DNA of 64,000 nucleotides. Source: Cryobacterium inferilacus (GTDB lineage: Bacteria > Actinomycetota > Actinomycetes > Actinomycetales > Microbacteriaceae). Under the pieces are notes generated by a model. It had not been told where the DNA came from, did no database searches, and saw only the letters and a list, made by a program, of their open reading frames with translations. Position numbers and translations under genes: made by a program. The first letter of the stretch is position 1. Every line of letters starts with the position of its first letter. The stretch covers positions 37,481 to 101,480 of the forward strand of contig NZ_JAIEUL010000015.1 in the NCBI RefSeq assembly GCF_019599185.1, in the 5' to 3' direction. This document shows positions 29,762 to 38,325 of this stretch, piece after piece.

Positions 29762-30546
29762 CCGCCACCCGCCCCACCGGGGCCCGGTACTGGCTCGCAC
29801 TCGTGCTCACCGGCATCATCGGCGGGCTGCTGTCCGGCCTGTTCGGCGTCGGCGGCGGCATCGTGATGGTGCCGCTGCTGATGGCACTGGTACGCATGGA
29901 CCAGCGCCGCGCGGCCACCACCTCGCTCGCCGCGATCGTGCCCACCTCCATCGTGGGCTCGCTCACCTACCTGGCCACCGGGCACATCGACCTGGTCGCC
30001 GGTGGCATCATCGCCGCCGGGGCCGTGGTGGGCGCCGTCATCGGCAGCAACCTGCTGCAGCGCATCTCGCTGGTCTGGTTGCGCTGGCTGTTCATCGCGC
30101 TGCTGCTCGTTGTCGCCGCACGGATGCTCGTGGTGGAGCCGGAGCGCGGCGCCGCCCTCGAGCTGAACTGGGTCGTGGTGCTCGGCTACGTGGCGTTGGG
30201 CCTGGCGATGGGCATCGCATCCGGCCTGTTCGGTATCGGCGGGGGAGTGATCGCGGTGCCGGCCCTCGTGGCGGTGTTCGGCGTGAGCGACCTCATCGCC
30301 AAGGGCACCTCCCTGCTGGTGCTCGTGCCCACCAGCATCGTCGGCACGGTGACCAACCTGCGCGCCCACCTGGTGGACCTGCCCGCCGGCCTCGTGGTGG
30401 GCGCCGCGGCCACGGTCGCGGCGGTGCCAGGGGTGGCTCTGGCCGTGCTGATCCCACCGCGCCTGTCGAGCATCCTCTTCGCCGTGCTGCTGATCCTCGC
30501 CGCCGCCCAACTGACCGTGAAGGCCATCCGCGCCAGGCGCGCCTGA
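29758..30546 (+). CDS. TauE/SafE family membrane permease
   Basis: 262 residues with about eight membrane segments in two homologous halves. Each half has the family signature: GLLSGLFGVGGGIVMVPLL near 25 and GIASGLFGIGGGVIAVPAL near 145. Members export sulfite, sulfoacetate or related anions; the substrate is not predictable. Its ATG overlaps the tsaE stop, so it is co-translated in the alr-tsaE operon, an insertion between tsaE and tsaB that is probably unrelated to t6A. Confidence 0.9.
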   Translation: MTATRPTGARYWLALVLTGIIGGLLSGLFGVGGGIVMVPLLMALVRMDQRRAATTSLAAIVPTSIVGSLTYLATGHIDLVAGGIIAAGAVVGAVIGSNLLQRISLVWLRWLFIALLLVVAARMLVVEPERGAALELNWVVVLGYVALGLAMGIASGLFGIGGGVIAVPALVAVFGVSDLIAKGTSLLVLVPTSIVGTVTNLRAHLVDLPAGLVVGAAATVAAVPGVALAVLIPPRLSSILFAVLLILAAAQLTVKAIRARRA

Positions 30547-30580
30547 CCCCCGCCCCGCCGCCTGCCCCCGCCCGCCCGCG

Positions 30581-31112
30581 AGTTGCCACTTGCGGCCGGT
30601 TGCGCGGCCCTGAAGGGGCCGCAACTGTCCTCTCGCGGCGGAGCGTGTGGGCGAGTGGCCACTTGCGGCCCGTTGGAGGCGCGTGAAGGGGCCGCAACTG
30701 TCCTCTCGCGTGGATGCGTTCAGCTGAGTTGCCACTTGCGGCCCCTTGGGGCCCGTGAAGTGGCCGCAACTGTCCTCTCGCGTGGAGGGGCGCGCGCGTC
30801 GACCGGTGCATTCGGCTGAGTTGCCTCTTGCGGCCGGTTGCGCGCCCCTGAAGGGGCCGCAGCTGTCCTCTCGCGGGGGAGCGTGTGGGCGAGTGGCCAC
30901 TTGCGGCCCGTTGGAGGCGCGTGAAGTGGCCACAACTGTCCTCTCGCGTGAGGGCGGGCGCGTCGACCGGTGCGTTCGGCTGAGTTGCCACTTGCGGCCG
31001 GTTGCGCGCCCCTGAAGGGGCCGCAACTGTCCTCTCACGGGGGAGCGTTCAGCTGAGTTGCCACTTGCGGCCCGTTGGAGGCGCGTGAAAGGGCCGCAAC
31101 TGTCCTCTCGCG
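30581..31112. repeat. ordered array of seven 57-bp palindromic units
   Basis: Units at 30581-30637, 30654-30710, 30727-30782, 30819-30875, 30892-30948, 30983-31039 and 31056-31112 all run from AGTKGCCACTTGCGGCC-like starts to GGCCGCAACTGTCCTCTCGCG-like ends, with complementary TTGCGGCC/GGCCGCAA inside. Two centre types alternate: A (CCGGTTGCGC, units 1, 4, 6) and B (CCCGTTGGAGGCGCG, units 2, 5, 7), with unit 3 a variant. Spacers are 16 bp, or 34-36 bp after units 3 and 5. It fills most of the 634-bp gap 30547-31180. No protein explains it. Confidence 0.92.
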
Positions 31113-31168
31113 TGCCTTCGGGCCGGCGGATGCGCGCGGGCCCGGCAAAGGCACGCCCGCTGGCCGAA

Positions 31169-31174
31169 TAGGCT
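31169..31174 (+). promoter_or_regulatory. -10 box of a probably leaderless tsaB transcript
   Basis: TAGGCT ends 6 nt before GTG 31181, with no ribosome site. It lies 57 bp beyond the end of the repeat array, which may therefore influence this promoter. Confidence 0.55.
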
Positions 31175-31180
31175 GGACGG

Positions 31181-31816
31181 GTGCTCCTCGCCATTGATAC
31201 CTCCGCCGGCACCAGCGTCGCCGTCGTCGACCTTGCCCGGGGTGTGCTCGCCGAACGCGGCGTCGCCGACACCATGCGCCACGCCGAGGTGGTCGGCCGC
31301 CTCATCCAGGAGTGCCTCACCGAGGCCCAGGTCCCGGTCGCGGCCCTGTCCGGCGTCGTCGGCGGCATGGGCCCCGGCCCGTTCACGGGCCTGCGCGTCG
31401 GCATCGCCGCCGCCCGGGTCTTCGCGCTCGGCATCGATCGCCCGCTCGTGCCCGTGGTCAGCCACGACGCCATCGCCTACGGCCACTACCGCACCGGCCA
31501 CACCGGCCCGCTGCTCGTGGTCACCGACGCCCGTCGACGCGAGGTCTACTGGTCCGCGTATAGCGGGGCGGATGCCCAGCACCTGCCGGCGCGCATCGGC
31601 CCCCCGGCCCTGGCCAAACCGGCCGAGCTGCTCGAGGCGGACTTCGTGCACGCCGCCCTGCCCCGTCTCGACGCCGCCACCATCTCGGCCGGCGACCTCG
31701 GCATGGTCGCCGAACTGACCTTCGCCGCCGGTCTGCCGTTCGCCTCCGACGAGGCCCTCTACCTGCGCTCACCCGACGTGACCGTGTCCACCACCGGCCC
31801 CAAGCGGGTGAGCTGA
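31181..31816 (+). CDS. tsaB: t6A biosynthesis protein TsaB
   Basis: 211 residues ([16 protein letters not shown]..., [15 protein letters not shown]). An ASKHA-fold partner that dimerises with TsaD. Slightly shorter than E. coli TsaB (231). GTG 31181. The stop overlaps the next start (TGATG). Confidence 0.94.
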   Translation: MLLAIDTSAGTSVAVVDLARGVLAERGVADTMRHAEVVGRLIQECLTEAQVPVAALSGVVGGMGPGPFTGLRVGIAAARVFALGIDRPLVPVVSHDAIAYGHYRTGHTGPLLVVTDARRREVYWSAYSGADAQHLPARIGPPALAKPAELLEADFVHAALPRLDAATISAGDLGMVAELTFAAGLPFASDEALYLRSPDVTVSTTGPKRVS

Positions 31817-33477
31817 TGACCTGGCAGCTGCGCAGGGCCAAGCCCGCCGACGTCGACGCGATCATGCTCCTCGAGACGTCGATCTTCGAAAACGACGCCT
31901 GGTCCACCGAGATGATGGCCCGCGACGTCGCCGACCCCGGCTGCTACTACCTCGTCGCCTTCCCGCCAGACTCCCCGGAGCACATCGTCGCCTACGCCGG
32001 ACTGCAGGCGGCCCCGCGCTCGCCGGAGAGCGACATCCAAACCATCGCCGTCGCCGAGGAGGCCCGCGGCCACGGCCTCGGCCGGGTGCTCATGCAGAGC
32101 CTCATCACCGAGGCCCGCAAGCGCGGCGCCCGCGAGGCCTTCCTCGAGGTGCGCGCAGACAACCCCGGCGCCCAGCACCTGTACCGCTCGCTCGGCTTCG
32201 AAGACCTCGGTGTGCGCCGCGGTTACTACCAACCAGACAACGTGGATGCGATCGTCATGCGCCTGCCCATTCCGCCCGCCGAGATGCACTTCACGGATGC
32301 CGCCGCCCCCGCCGCCGCACCGGCCACCGCCCCCGGCGTGCCGCCCGCCGCCGCAAGCAGCGACCCCGCTGCAAGCAGCGACCCCGCCGCATCCGCCCCG
32401 GCTCGCCCCATCAACCGCAGCAACCCGCTGGTGCTCGGCATCGAGACCTCCTGCGACGAGACCGGCATCGGCATCGTGCGCGGCACCACCCTGCTCTCCA
32501 ACACCATCGCCTCGTCCATGGACGAGCACGCCCGCTACGGCGGCGTCGTGCCAGAGGTGGCCGCCCGCGCCCACCTCGAGGAGATGGTGCCCGCCATCCA
32601 GGCCGCCGTCGCCGAAGCCGGGATCCGGCTCGACGAGATCGACGCCATCGCCGTCACCAGCGGACCCGGCCTGGCCGGCGCCCTGATGGTCGGCGTCGGC
32701 GCGGCCAAGTCCCTCGCCGTGGCGCTGGACGTGCCGATCTACGCCGTCAACCACCTCGTCGGCCACGTCGGCGCCGACCTGCTGCGCGGCGACGGCGTGA
32801 CAACGGATGCGCCGCTGGAGTACCCCACCATCGCCCTGCTGGTCTCCGGCGGGCACACCTCGCTGCTGCTCGTGCGCGACCTTGTCTCCGACGTCGAACT
32901 GCTCGGCGAGACCATCGACGACGCCGCCGGTGAAGCCTTCGACAAGGTCGCCAGGCTGCTCGGCCTGCCCTACCCCGGCGGCCCACAGATCGACCGGGTC
33001 GCCGCGACCGGCGATCCCACCGCCATCCGGTTCCCCCGCGGGCTCAGCCATCAGAAAGACGTCGCCAAGCACCGCTACGACTTCTCCTTCTCCGGCCTCA
33101 AGACCTCGGTGGCGCGCTGGGTGGAACAGAAGCGCGACGCCGGCGAGACCGTGCCGTTGAACGACGTGGCGGCCAGCTTCCGCGAGGCCGTCGTCGACGT
33201 GCTCCTCACCAAGGCCGTCGCCGCCTGCACCGACCTAGGCGTGCCCCGGCTGCTGCTCGGTGGCGGTGTAATCGCCAACGCGCGGCTGCGCCAGGTGGCG
33301 ATCGAGCGCACGGATGCGGCCGGCATCGCTCTGCGCATCCCGCCGCTGTCGCTCTGCACCGACAACGGCGCCATGATCGCCGCACTCGGCGCCCAGCTGA
33401 TCATGGCCGGGCACGAACCATCCACCCTCGATTTCGGGGCGGACTCCACCCTGCCGGTGTCGCTCATCCAGGCCTGA
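31816..33477 (+). CDS. tsaD: RimI-TsaD fusion: ribosomal-protein N-acetyltransferase plus t6A threonylcarbamoyltransferase
   Basis: 553 residues. Residues 1-150 are a GNAT acetyltransferase of the RimI type ([20 protein letters not shown], then [13 protein letters not shown]). A linker of about 45 residues (Ala/Pro/Ser, [12 protein letters not shown]) follows. The rest is Tsa[24 protein letters not shown], metal ligands in NHLVGH, and [10 protein letters not shown] near the end. Separate rimI and tsaD genes often neighbour tsaB; the fusion is known in some actinobacteria. It probably couples acetylation of its target protein to t6A synthesis only by co-production. Confidence 0.95.
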   Translation: MTWQLRRAKPADVDAIMLLETSIFENDAWSTEMMARDVADPGCYYLVAFPPDSPEHIVAYAGLQAAPRSPESDIQTIAVAEEARGHGLGRVLMQSLITEARKRGAREAFLEVRADNPGAQHLYRSLGFEDLGVRRGYYQPDNVDAIVMRLPIPPAEMHFTDAAAPAAAPATAPGVPPAAASSDPAASSDPAASAPARPINRSNPLVLGIETSCDETGIGIVRGTTLLSNTIASSMDEHARYGGVVPEVAARAHLEEMVPAIQAAVAEAGIRLDEIDAIAVTSGPGLAGALMVGVGAAKSLAVALDVPIYAVNHLVGHVGADLLRGDGVTTDAPLEYPTIALLVSGGHTSLLLVRDLVSDVELLGETIDDAAGEAFDKVARLLGLPYPGGPQIDRVAATGDPTAIRFPRGLSHQKDVAKHRYDFSFSGLKTSVARWVEQKRDAGETVPLNDVAASFREAVVDVLLTKAVAACTDLGVPRLLLGGGVIANARLRQVAIERTDAAGIALRIPPLSLCTDNGAMIAALGAQLIMAGHEPSTLDFGADSTLPVSLIQA

Positions 33478-33644
33478 AAACCCGGCCGGCCCAGCAATTC
33501 GCTCGGCGGCACGATACTCTGGGCGCGGGGGTACGCGCCGTCGCAACACGTTGACCCCCTGCGACGTGGGTGCCACTATGGCACCGCGGAACCCAACGTC
33601 GAGAACTGTCCCTGACGCTGTACCCACTCGAAGGAGTCTCCGAC

Positions 33645-34043
33645 ATGACCGACCAGAATCCTCCCGCCACCCCGCCGGCAGCCAACCAGCCCACCCCGCC
33701 CCCGGCATACGCTCCGCCCACCGCGCCCGCATACGGTGCCGCACCGGCTGCCCCCGCCGCGTACTCCGACAAGGGCTACGGCGCCCCGGCCGGCGGAGAC
33801 AAGTACAACGTGCTCGCGATCATCTCCCTGGTCAGCGCCTTCTTCGTCTCCCTTGCCGCGATCATCTGCGGCCACATCGCGCTCAACCAGATCAAGAAGA
33901 CCGGCGAAAAGGGCCGCGGCCTGGCCATCGCCGGACTCGTGCTCGGCTACCTCGGCCTCATCACCGGGATCATCGTCTTCGCGTTCCTCATCATCGCCTG
34001 GATGGCAGCGCTGAACAGCGGCAGCATGACCGGCACCTACTAG
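33645..34043 (+). CDS. DUF4190 membrane protein (first of three)
   Basis: 132 residues: a Pro/Ala-rich cytoplasmic N-terminus (about 50) followed by two membrane helices around a GHIALNQIKKTGEKGRGLAI loop, the DUF4190 signature. ATG 33645 has AAGGAG 9 nt upstream. No function is established for the family. The 167-bp gap before it has a small hairpin (GGTGCC/GGCACC near 33570) and no gene. Confidence 0.8.
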   Translation: MTDQNPPATPPAANQPTPPPAYAPPTAPAYGAAPAAPAAYSDKGYGAPAGGDKYNVLAIISLVSAFFVSLAAIICGHIALNQIKKTGEKGRGLAIAGLVLGYLGLITGIIVFAFLIIAWMAALNSGSMTGTY

Positions 34044-34051
34044 GCCTCACG

Positions 34052-34069
34052 CCGGCCCTCGCGGGCCGG
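34052..34069 (+). terminator. short hairpin after the first DUF4190 gene
   Basis: CCGGCCC-TCGC-GGGCCGG, 8 nt after the stop, no T-run. Probably a weak terminator or an mRNA end barrier. Confidence 0.5.
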
Positions 34070-34122
34070 TGGAGCCCAGGCCACCCGACGGACCCCGCGT
34101 CACAGAAAGGGAATGAACGATC

Positions 34123-34821
34123 ATGTCCGATCCGAACACTCCAGACCCCGCCGTACCGCACGTCCCCGAGGTGCCCCAGGTACCCGACGTCCCCCAGGTT
34201 CCCGACGTCCCGCAGGTGCCCGACTTCCCGCAGTCGAACGCGGCCGGGCCCGGCGAGGGGTCTGTGCCCGCGGGTTCGTCGCCCACCGGGTCGTCGCCCA
34301 CCGGGTCGTCGCCTGACCCCGCGGCCGGCCCTCCGGTTCCGCCGCCCGGCTCCGGCGCGGCCCCGGATGGCTCGGCCGCGGGCTACGGCCCGCCACCGCC
34401 CGGCACCGGTCCGGCGCCCGGCTACGGCCCGCCGCCGCCCGGCTCCGGCGCGGCTCCCGGCTACGGCACCCCGCCGCCCTACGGCGGCGCGCCCGCCGGC
34501 GGACCTGCCGGCGGCTACACCGGCGCGAAGACGCCCGTGCTCAGCCTCATCTCCATGATCGCCGGCATCGTCGGGCTGCTCAGCGTCCCGATCGTCTTCC
34601 TGCCGATCGTCGGCGGGATCTTCGCCCTGTTCCTACCGGTGGCGGCGGTGATCCTCGGCTTCCTCGGCCGCACCCGTGAGGCCGCCGCCCGCGGGTTCTG
34701 GCTCACCGGCCTGATCACCGGGTTCGTCGGCATCGCCGTGGCCCTGTTGAGTATCCTGCTGTGGTCGCTGCTCTTCGCCAGCATGCCGATGACCGGCTAC
34801 AACAACGACTTCAACTACTGA
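34123..34821 (+). CDS. DUF4190-like membrane protein with long Pro-rich repeats (second of three)
   Basis: 232 residues. The N-terminal half is low-complexity: three VPQVPD repeats, SSPTG repeats, then PPPGSGAAPGYG-type repeats to about 140. Two or more hydrophobic helices follow (ISMIAGIVGLLSVP..., FWLTGLITGFVGIAVALLSI). The end FNY is aromatic. Function unknown; relation to its neighbours is clear from architecture. Confidence 0.8.
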   Translation: MSDPNTPDPAVPHVPEVPQVPDVPQVPDVPQVPDFPQSNAAGPGEGSVPAGSSPTGSSPTGSSPDPAAGPPVPPPGSGAAPDGSAAGYGPPPPGTGPAPGYGPPPPGSGAAPGYGTPPPYGGAPAGGPAGGYTGAKTPVLSLISMIAGIVGLLSVPIVFLPIVGGIFALFLPVAAVILGFLGRTREAAARGFWLTGLITGFVGIAVALLSILLWSLLFASMPMTGYNNDFNY

Positions 34822-34841
34822 TCCACCCGAGAGAACACACC

Positions 34842-34910
34842 ATGTCCAGCCCACAGCCCGCACCTTGCGGCTCGCTCCACCGCGCGGCAACGGCCCCCGA
34901 CCGCGCATGA
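34842..34910 (+). other. 22-codon leader ORF or displaced N-terminus of the third DUF4190 gene
   Basis: ATG 34842 (MSSPQPAPCGSLH...) has GAGAG upstream and ends in TGA 34908-34910, overlapping the ATG of the next frame at 34907 (ATGA). It starts like its upstream neighbours (MSDPNTP...), so it may be the true N-terminus separated by a frameshift, or a coupled leader peptide. Confidence 0.4.
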
Positions 34911-35425
34911 GCACTGGACAGTCGCACACTCAGGCGCCCCGCCAGCCGGAGCCCGGCACCTCGGCTGCGCCCGAGCCGGCACAGACCCGCGCCGAGGCCA
35001 GGGCCCGCGCCGCCGCTCAGGAGCGAGCCGACGCGCAGCGCGCCGGTTCGCCCAGCCGCCCGCCGGCCGGCCTGACCCGGCCGCCGGCGGCCGGTGAGCT
35101 GGCCTACGAGTCCACCATCACCGCGCCCACCGAGTGGGTGCCGTACGTGTACACCACCGCCGAGATCCAGACCCACGCCGCCAGGCGGGGCCTGAGCATC
35201 GCATCCGTCGTCTGCGGGGTGATCGGGGTGCTGGCCGGCATCTTCGTGATCTGGGGTGCACCGCTCAGCCTGGCCGCCATCGTGCTCGCCCTCGTCGCCC
35301 GGTTCGTCGAGAGCCGGGCCGGAGCCCTGTGGATCCTCGGTCTGGCCAGCGGCATCATGGGCCTGCTGATGGCCGTGCTGTGGTTCGTCGTGAACACCCA
35401 GATGGTGCCCGCTTACTACAGCTGA
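34907..35425 (+). CDS. DUF4190-like membrane protein (third of three)
   Basis: 172 residues from ATG 34907. About 85 Pro/Ala/Arg-rich residues precede two membrane helices (IASVVCGVIGVLAGIFVIWG..., LASGIMGLLMAVLWFVV). The start is uncertain: an ATG at 34865 is in frame, and a 22-codon ORF overlaps by ATGA. The stop lies in a 14-bp tandem repeat. Function unknown. Confidence 0.75.
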   Translation: MSTGQSHTQAPRQPEPGTSAAPEPAQTRAEARARAAAQERADAQRAGSPSRPPAGLTRPPAAGELAYESTITAPTEWVPYVYTTAEIQTHAARRGLSIASVVCGVIGVLAGIFVIWGAPLSLAAIVLALVARFVESRAGALWILGLASGIMGLLMAVLWFVVNTQMVPAYYS

Positions 35426-35477
35426 CCCATTACAGCTGAATGACCACAGCTGAGCGACCGCGGCTGAGCGACTACAG
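35417..35477. repeat. 14-bp tandem repeat across the stop codons of two convergent genes
   Basis: Four copies of about TACAGCTGACCCAT (35417-35472) plus TACAG. The first copy holds the TGA stop of the DUF4190 gene; the fifth, partial copy encodes the last codon and stop of the convergent methyltransferase. The TGA triplets start at 35423, 35437, 35451 and 35465, covering all three frames. Confidence 0.85.
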
Positions 35478-36689
35478 TTCTGGTGCCCCAGGGGCCCGGC
35501 CGACCCGCTCCACCAGCAGGGCCACCTTGTGCCCGGCGGCGCGGGTCAGTACCAGCGTGCCGGACTCCCCGCCCTTGAGCTTCAGCCGGGTGCGCAGCGT
35601 GGCCGGATCCACATCCACCCCGCGCTTCTTGATCTCCAGGGTGCCGATCTTGCGTTCCGCCAGGGCCACGCGCAGCTTCTTCTCATCGGTGGGCAGCACC
35701 TCCAGCACCCGGAACGCCGTGGCGAACGGGGTCGGGGTGTGCGTGGCATTGGTGAGGTAGGCCAGCCCCTCGCTGAGCATGAGCGCGTCCATCGACCGGG
35801 CCAGGTCGCCGATCAGGCGGGCACGGATGATCGCCCCGTCGGGTTCGTAGAGGTACTCGCCGAGCTCGCCCACCCCCACGTCCTCGCTGTCGCCGGGGGC
35901 GGTCAGCTCGGCGACCACGCCCTCCTTGCCGAGCAGCAGCGCCGCACGACGGATGCCGGGGCGCGCCAGCGCGCCGAACCACAGACCCATCTCCACCAGC
36001 TTGCCGTCCACCGAGACCCACTGCGCCTCGGCGGTCTCGGGGATCTGCTCACGGTCGTGGCCGGGGCCGAGCTTGACGCCGATGGGCATCCGCTCGCGGA
36101 GGGCGAAGACGTCGTCGAGGTTGGGGGAGTAATCCTCCGCGCGGGTCAGCCGGCTGGTGTTGCCGTGGCCGGCCGTGCGGCGGGCCGGGTCGAACCAGAG
36201 CGCGTCGAAGTCGGTGGGGTCGACGCTGGCCGCGTCGGCGCAGACCACCGAAGAGCTGGGGAAGGGGGCGAGGTTGAAGCTCGCGACGGTGGCGGTCACC
36301 TCGTCGATGTCGATCGCGGTGACGGTCAGGTCCATCGCGGCCATCGCCATGGCGTCGCCGCCGATGCCGCAGCCCACGTCGGCGACCCGCTTCAGGCCCG
36401 CCTCCACGAACCGGCCGGCGTGCAGCGCGGCGACCCGCAACCGGGTGGCCTGTTCGAGGCCGGCCTCGGTGAACAGCATCCGGCTGGCGAAATCACCGAA
36501 CTTGGCCGTCGCCTTGGCGCGCAGTCGAGACTGGTAGAGCACCGCATTGACCAGTGCGGGGGAGTGCCCGGCCTTGCGCAGGTCACTGACCGTGCGTACC
36601 ACGTCGGCGCCGGCCTGATAGGGCGGCAGGGAGTCCAGCAGGCGCAGGCCTTCGGGTGAGAGCAGCTCCACGAGCTCGGCGCGATCCAT
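35472..36689 (-). CDS. class I SAM-dependent methyltransferase with THUMP-like C-terminus
   Basis: 405 residues. The AdoMet loop is VADVGCGIGGDAMAMA (about 100), followed by the acidic strand AIDIDEVTA; DALWFDPARRT is a candidate catalytic stretch. The C-terminal 90 or so residues (LPTDEKKLRVALAERKIGTL...) resemble the THUMP-like domain of this actinobacterial family. Probably an RNA or small-molecule methyltransferase; the substrate is unknown. It converges on the DUF4190 cluster and is divergent from groES. Confidence 0.82.
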   Translation of the reverse strand: MDRAELVELLSPEGLRLLDSLPPYQAGADVVRTVSDLRKAGHSPALVNAVLYQSRLRAKATAKFGDFASRMLFTEAGLEQATRLRVAALHAGRFVEAGLKRVADVGCGIGGDAMAMAAMDLTVTAIDIDEVTATVASFNLAPFPSSSVVCADAASVDPTDFDALWFDPARRTAGHGNTSRLTRAEDYSPNLDDVFALRERMPIGVKLGPGHDREQIPETAEAQWVSVDGKLVEMGLWFGALARPGIRRAALLLGKEGVVAELTAPGDSEDVGVGELGEYLYEPDGAIIRARLIGDLARSMDALMLSEGLAYLTNATHTPTPFATAFRVLEVLPTDEKKLRVALAERKIGTLEIKKRGVDVDPATLRTRLKLKGGESGTLVLTRAAGHKVALLVERVGRAPGAPEL

Positions 36690-36734
36690 CCCGCAAACCT
36701 ATCAACCGAAACGTCGCGACCGACCAACCCCGAT

Positions 36735-36759
36735 TGGCACTCACGTTGCGTGAGTGCCA
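36735..36759 (+). promoter_or_regulatory. CIRCE operator 1 (HrcA site) of groES
   Basis: TGGCACTC, nine bases, GAGTGCCA: perfect 8-bp arms with the canonical 9-nt CIRCE spacer. Predicts heat-shock repression by HrcA. Confidence 0.85.
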
Positions 36760-36778
36760 GTTGCGCCCTAAACTCGAC

Positions 36779-36805
36779 TTAGCACTCTCGCTGTGAGTCT
36801 GCTAA
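36779..36805 (+). promoter_or_regulatory. degenerate CIRCE operator 2 of groES
   Basis: TTAGCACTC, seven bases, GAGTCTGCTAA. The arms match CIRCE ends but carry a 2-base insert in the right arm. The pair of sites, 20 bp apart, resembles tandem CIRCE boxes of other actinobacterial groES promoters. Confidence 0.7.
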
Positions 36806-36834
36806 CTACGTCTTAGCTAAGAAAGAGGTCAACC

Positions 36835-37131
36835 GTGTCGGTCTCCATCAAGCCGCTCGAAGATCGCATCGTCATCAAGCAGGTGGATGCAGAACAGACC
36901 ACCGCTTCCGGACTTGTGATCCCGGACACCGCCAAAGAGAAGCCCCAGGAGGGTGAAGTTGTCGCCGTCGGCCCCGGCCGCATTGACGACAACGGCAACC
37001 GCATCCCGCTCGACGTCGCCGTCGGCGACAAGGTGATCTACTCCAAGTACGGTGGAACCGAAGTCAAGTTCGGTGGCGAGGACCTCCTCGTTCTGTCGGC
37101 CCGCGACGTTCTCGCGGTCGTCGTTCGCTAG
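36835..37131 (+). CDS. groES: co-chaperonin GroES (Cpn10)
   Basis: 98 residues from GTG 36835 (GAAAGAGG upstream): [12 protein letters not shown], the mobile loop around [19 protein letters not shown], and [17 protein letters not shown]. Caps GroEL. groEL is not adjacent: a terminator and rarD follow, so groES is transcribed alone. Confidence 0.97.
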   Translation: MSVSIKPLEDRIVIKQVDAEQTTASGLVIPDTAKEKPQEGEVVAVGPGRIDDNGNRIPLDVAVGDKVIYSKYGGTEVKFGGEDLLVLSARDVLAVVVR

Positions 37132-37149
37132 TCACACCGCTTATCGTTG

Positions 37150-37182
37150 AATCCCGGATGGCCTCGGCCATCCGGGATTTTT
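37150..37182 (+). terminator. groES terminator
   Basis: AATCCCGGATGGC, loop CTCG, GCCATCCGGGATT, then TTT: a perfect 13-bp stem with a T-run, 18 nt after the stop. Confidence 0.92.
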
Positions 37183-37201
37183 CATGTCTAAAGGGGTAGC
37201 A

Positions 37202-38155
37202 GTGCCAGAGAGATCGACCGAACGGATGCCCGCGGGCCGGCCGCCGCGCAGCCCGGCGAACACCGGCCTGATCTTCGCGTTCTGCTCCTACGGGCTCTGG
37301 GGTGTGCTGCCGCTGTACTTCCTGCTGCTCGCGCCCACCGGGGCGTTCGAGATCGTGGCCTGGCGGGTGCTGTTCTCCCTGGTCTTCTGCGCCGTGCTGA
37401 TTCTGAGCACCAGGGCCTGGCGTCCGCTGGTCGCAGCCCTCCGCACCCCGCGCATCCTGTGGACCATGGGTCTGGCCGGCGCGCTCATCTACATCAACTG
37501 GCAGACCTTCATCCTCGGCACGCTGAGCGGCCATGTCGTCGAGACGGCGCTGGGGTACTTCATCAACCCGATCATCACCGTGCTGCTCGGGGTGTTCGTG
37601 CTGCACGAGCGGTTGCGACCCGCGCAATGGGCGGCCGTGCTGATCAGCTTCATCGCCGTGGTGGTGCTCAGCGTCGGCTACGGTCGGCTGCCCTGGATCT
37701 CGCTGATCCTGGCGTTCTCCTTCGGTCTGTACGGGCTGATCAAGAAGCGGGTCGGCGGTCACCTCGACGCGCTCACCGGGCTCACGCTCGAGACCATGTG
37801 GCTCGCCCCGGTGGCGATCATCCAACTGGTGGCGGTGTCGATCATCTCCGGGTTGACCTTCGGTGCGGTGTCGCCCGTGCACACCATCGGGCTGATCGGG
37901 TCGGGGGTGCTCACCGCCGTTCCGCTGCTGTTCTTCGCGGCCGCGTCGCGCCGGTTGCCGCTGACCACGATGGGGCTCGTGCAGTATGTCGCCCCTGTGC
38001 TGCAGTTCCTCGTCGGCGTGGTCATCCTGCACGAGCCGATGCCGCCGGAGCGCTGGCTCGGCTTCGGCCTGGTCTGGCTGGCGCTGATCGTGCTCACGGT
38101 CGACATGATCACCGCGGCACGGGCCAGACGTCGGCTCGTGCCGGAGACGTTTTAG
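37202..38155 (+). CDS. rarD: RarD-type EamA/DMT permease
   Basis: 317 residues with ten predicted helices and RarD hallmarks (YGLWGVLPLYF, ETALGYFINPIITVLLG, QYVAPVLQFLVG). Members export or import small metabolites; the RarD substrate is not defined. I prefer GTG 37202 (AAAGGGG 5-6 nt upstream) over ATG 37184, which lies in the tail of the groES terminator. Confidence 0.88.
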   Translation: MPERSTERMPAGRPPRSPANTGLIFAFCSYGLWGVLPLYFLLLAPTGAFEIVAWRVLFSLVFCAVLILSTRAWRPLVAALRTPRILWTMGLAGALIYINWQTFILGTLSGHVVETALGYFINPIITVLLGVFVLHERLRPAQWAAVLISFIAVVVLSVGYGRLPWISLILAFSFGLYGLIKKRVGGHLDALTGLTLETMWLAPVAIIQLVAVSIISGLTFGAVSPVHTIGLIGSGVLTAVPLLFFAAASRRLPLTTMGLVQYVAPVLQFLVGVVILHEPMPPERWLGFGLVWLALIVLTVDMITAARARRRLVPETF

Positions 38156-38202
38156 CGGCGGCGAGGCAAGCATCCTGATCAGAGGCCCGTTCGTAACGAT
38201 TT

Positions 38203-38230
38203 GGTCGCGTTACACGGCTGTAACACGACC
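38203..38230 (+). promoter_or_regulatory. 12-bp-arm inverted repeat upstream of the ABC binding-protein promoter; possible GlnR site
   Basis: GGTCGCGTTACA-CGGC-TGTAACACGACC, one mismatch. It contains GTTAC and GTAAC exactly 11 bp apart, the spacing of a GlnR half-site pair; another GTAAC lies at 38193. It ends 3 bp before the -35 box, an activator position. The regulator assignment is tentative. Confidence 0.45.
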
Positions 38231-38233
38231 GCC

Positions 38234-38262
38234 TTGTTTGATGTCCCTGAGGTGAATAGCTT
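38234..38262 (+). promoter_or_regulatory. promoter of the ABC substrate-binding gene
   Basis: TTGTTT (38234-38239), 17-bp spacer, TAGCTT (38257-38262), 63 bp before the ATG. AGGAG precedes the start. Confidence 0.6.
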
Positions 38263-38325
38263 TTACAACACGGCAACGATCGTTCGCCGTGCTCTTCTTT
38301 CGATTCCCCTTACCCTAGGAGCAAC

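Noticed and set aside
30581..31112. CRISPR array
   Set aside because: Units are 57 bp, imperfect and palindromic across their length; the spacers are 16 bp and repeated; no cas genes occur in the window.
29482..31473. 663-codon minus-strand ORF spanning the 57-bp unit array, giving repeated REDSCGPF-like peptides
   Set aside because: The main period (73 bp) is not a multiple of three, so the peptide pattern shifts frame; the ends lie antisense to tsaE and tsaB.
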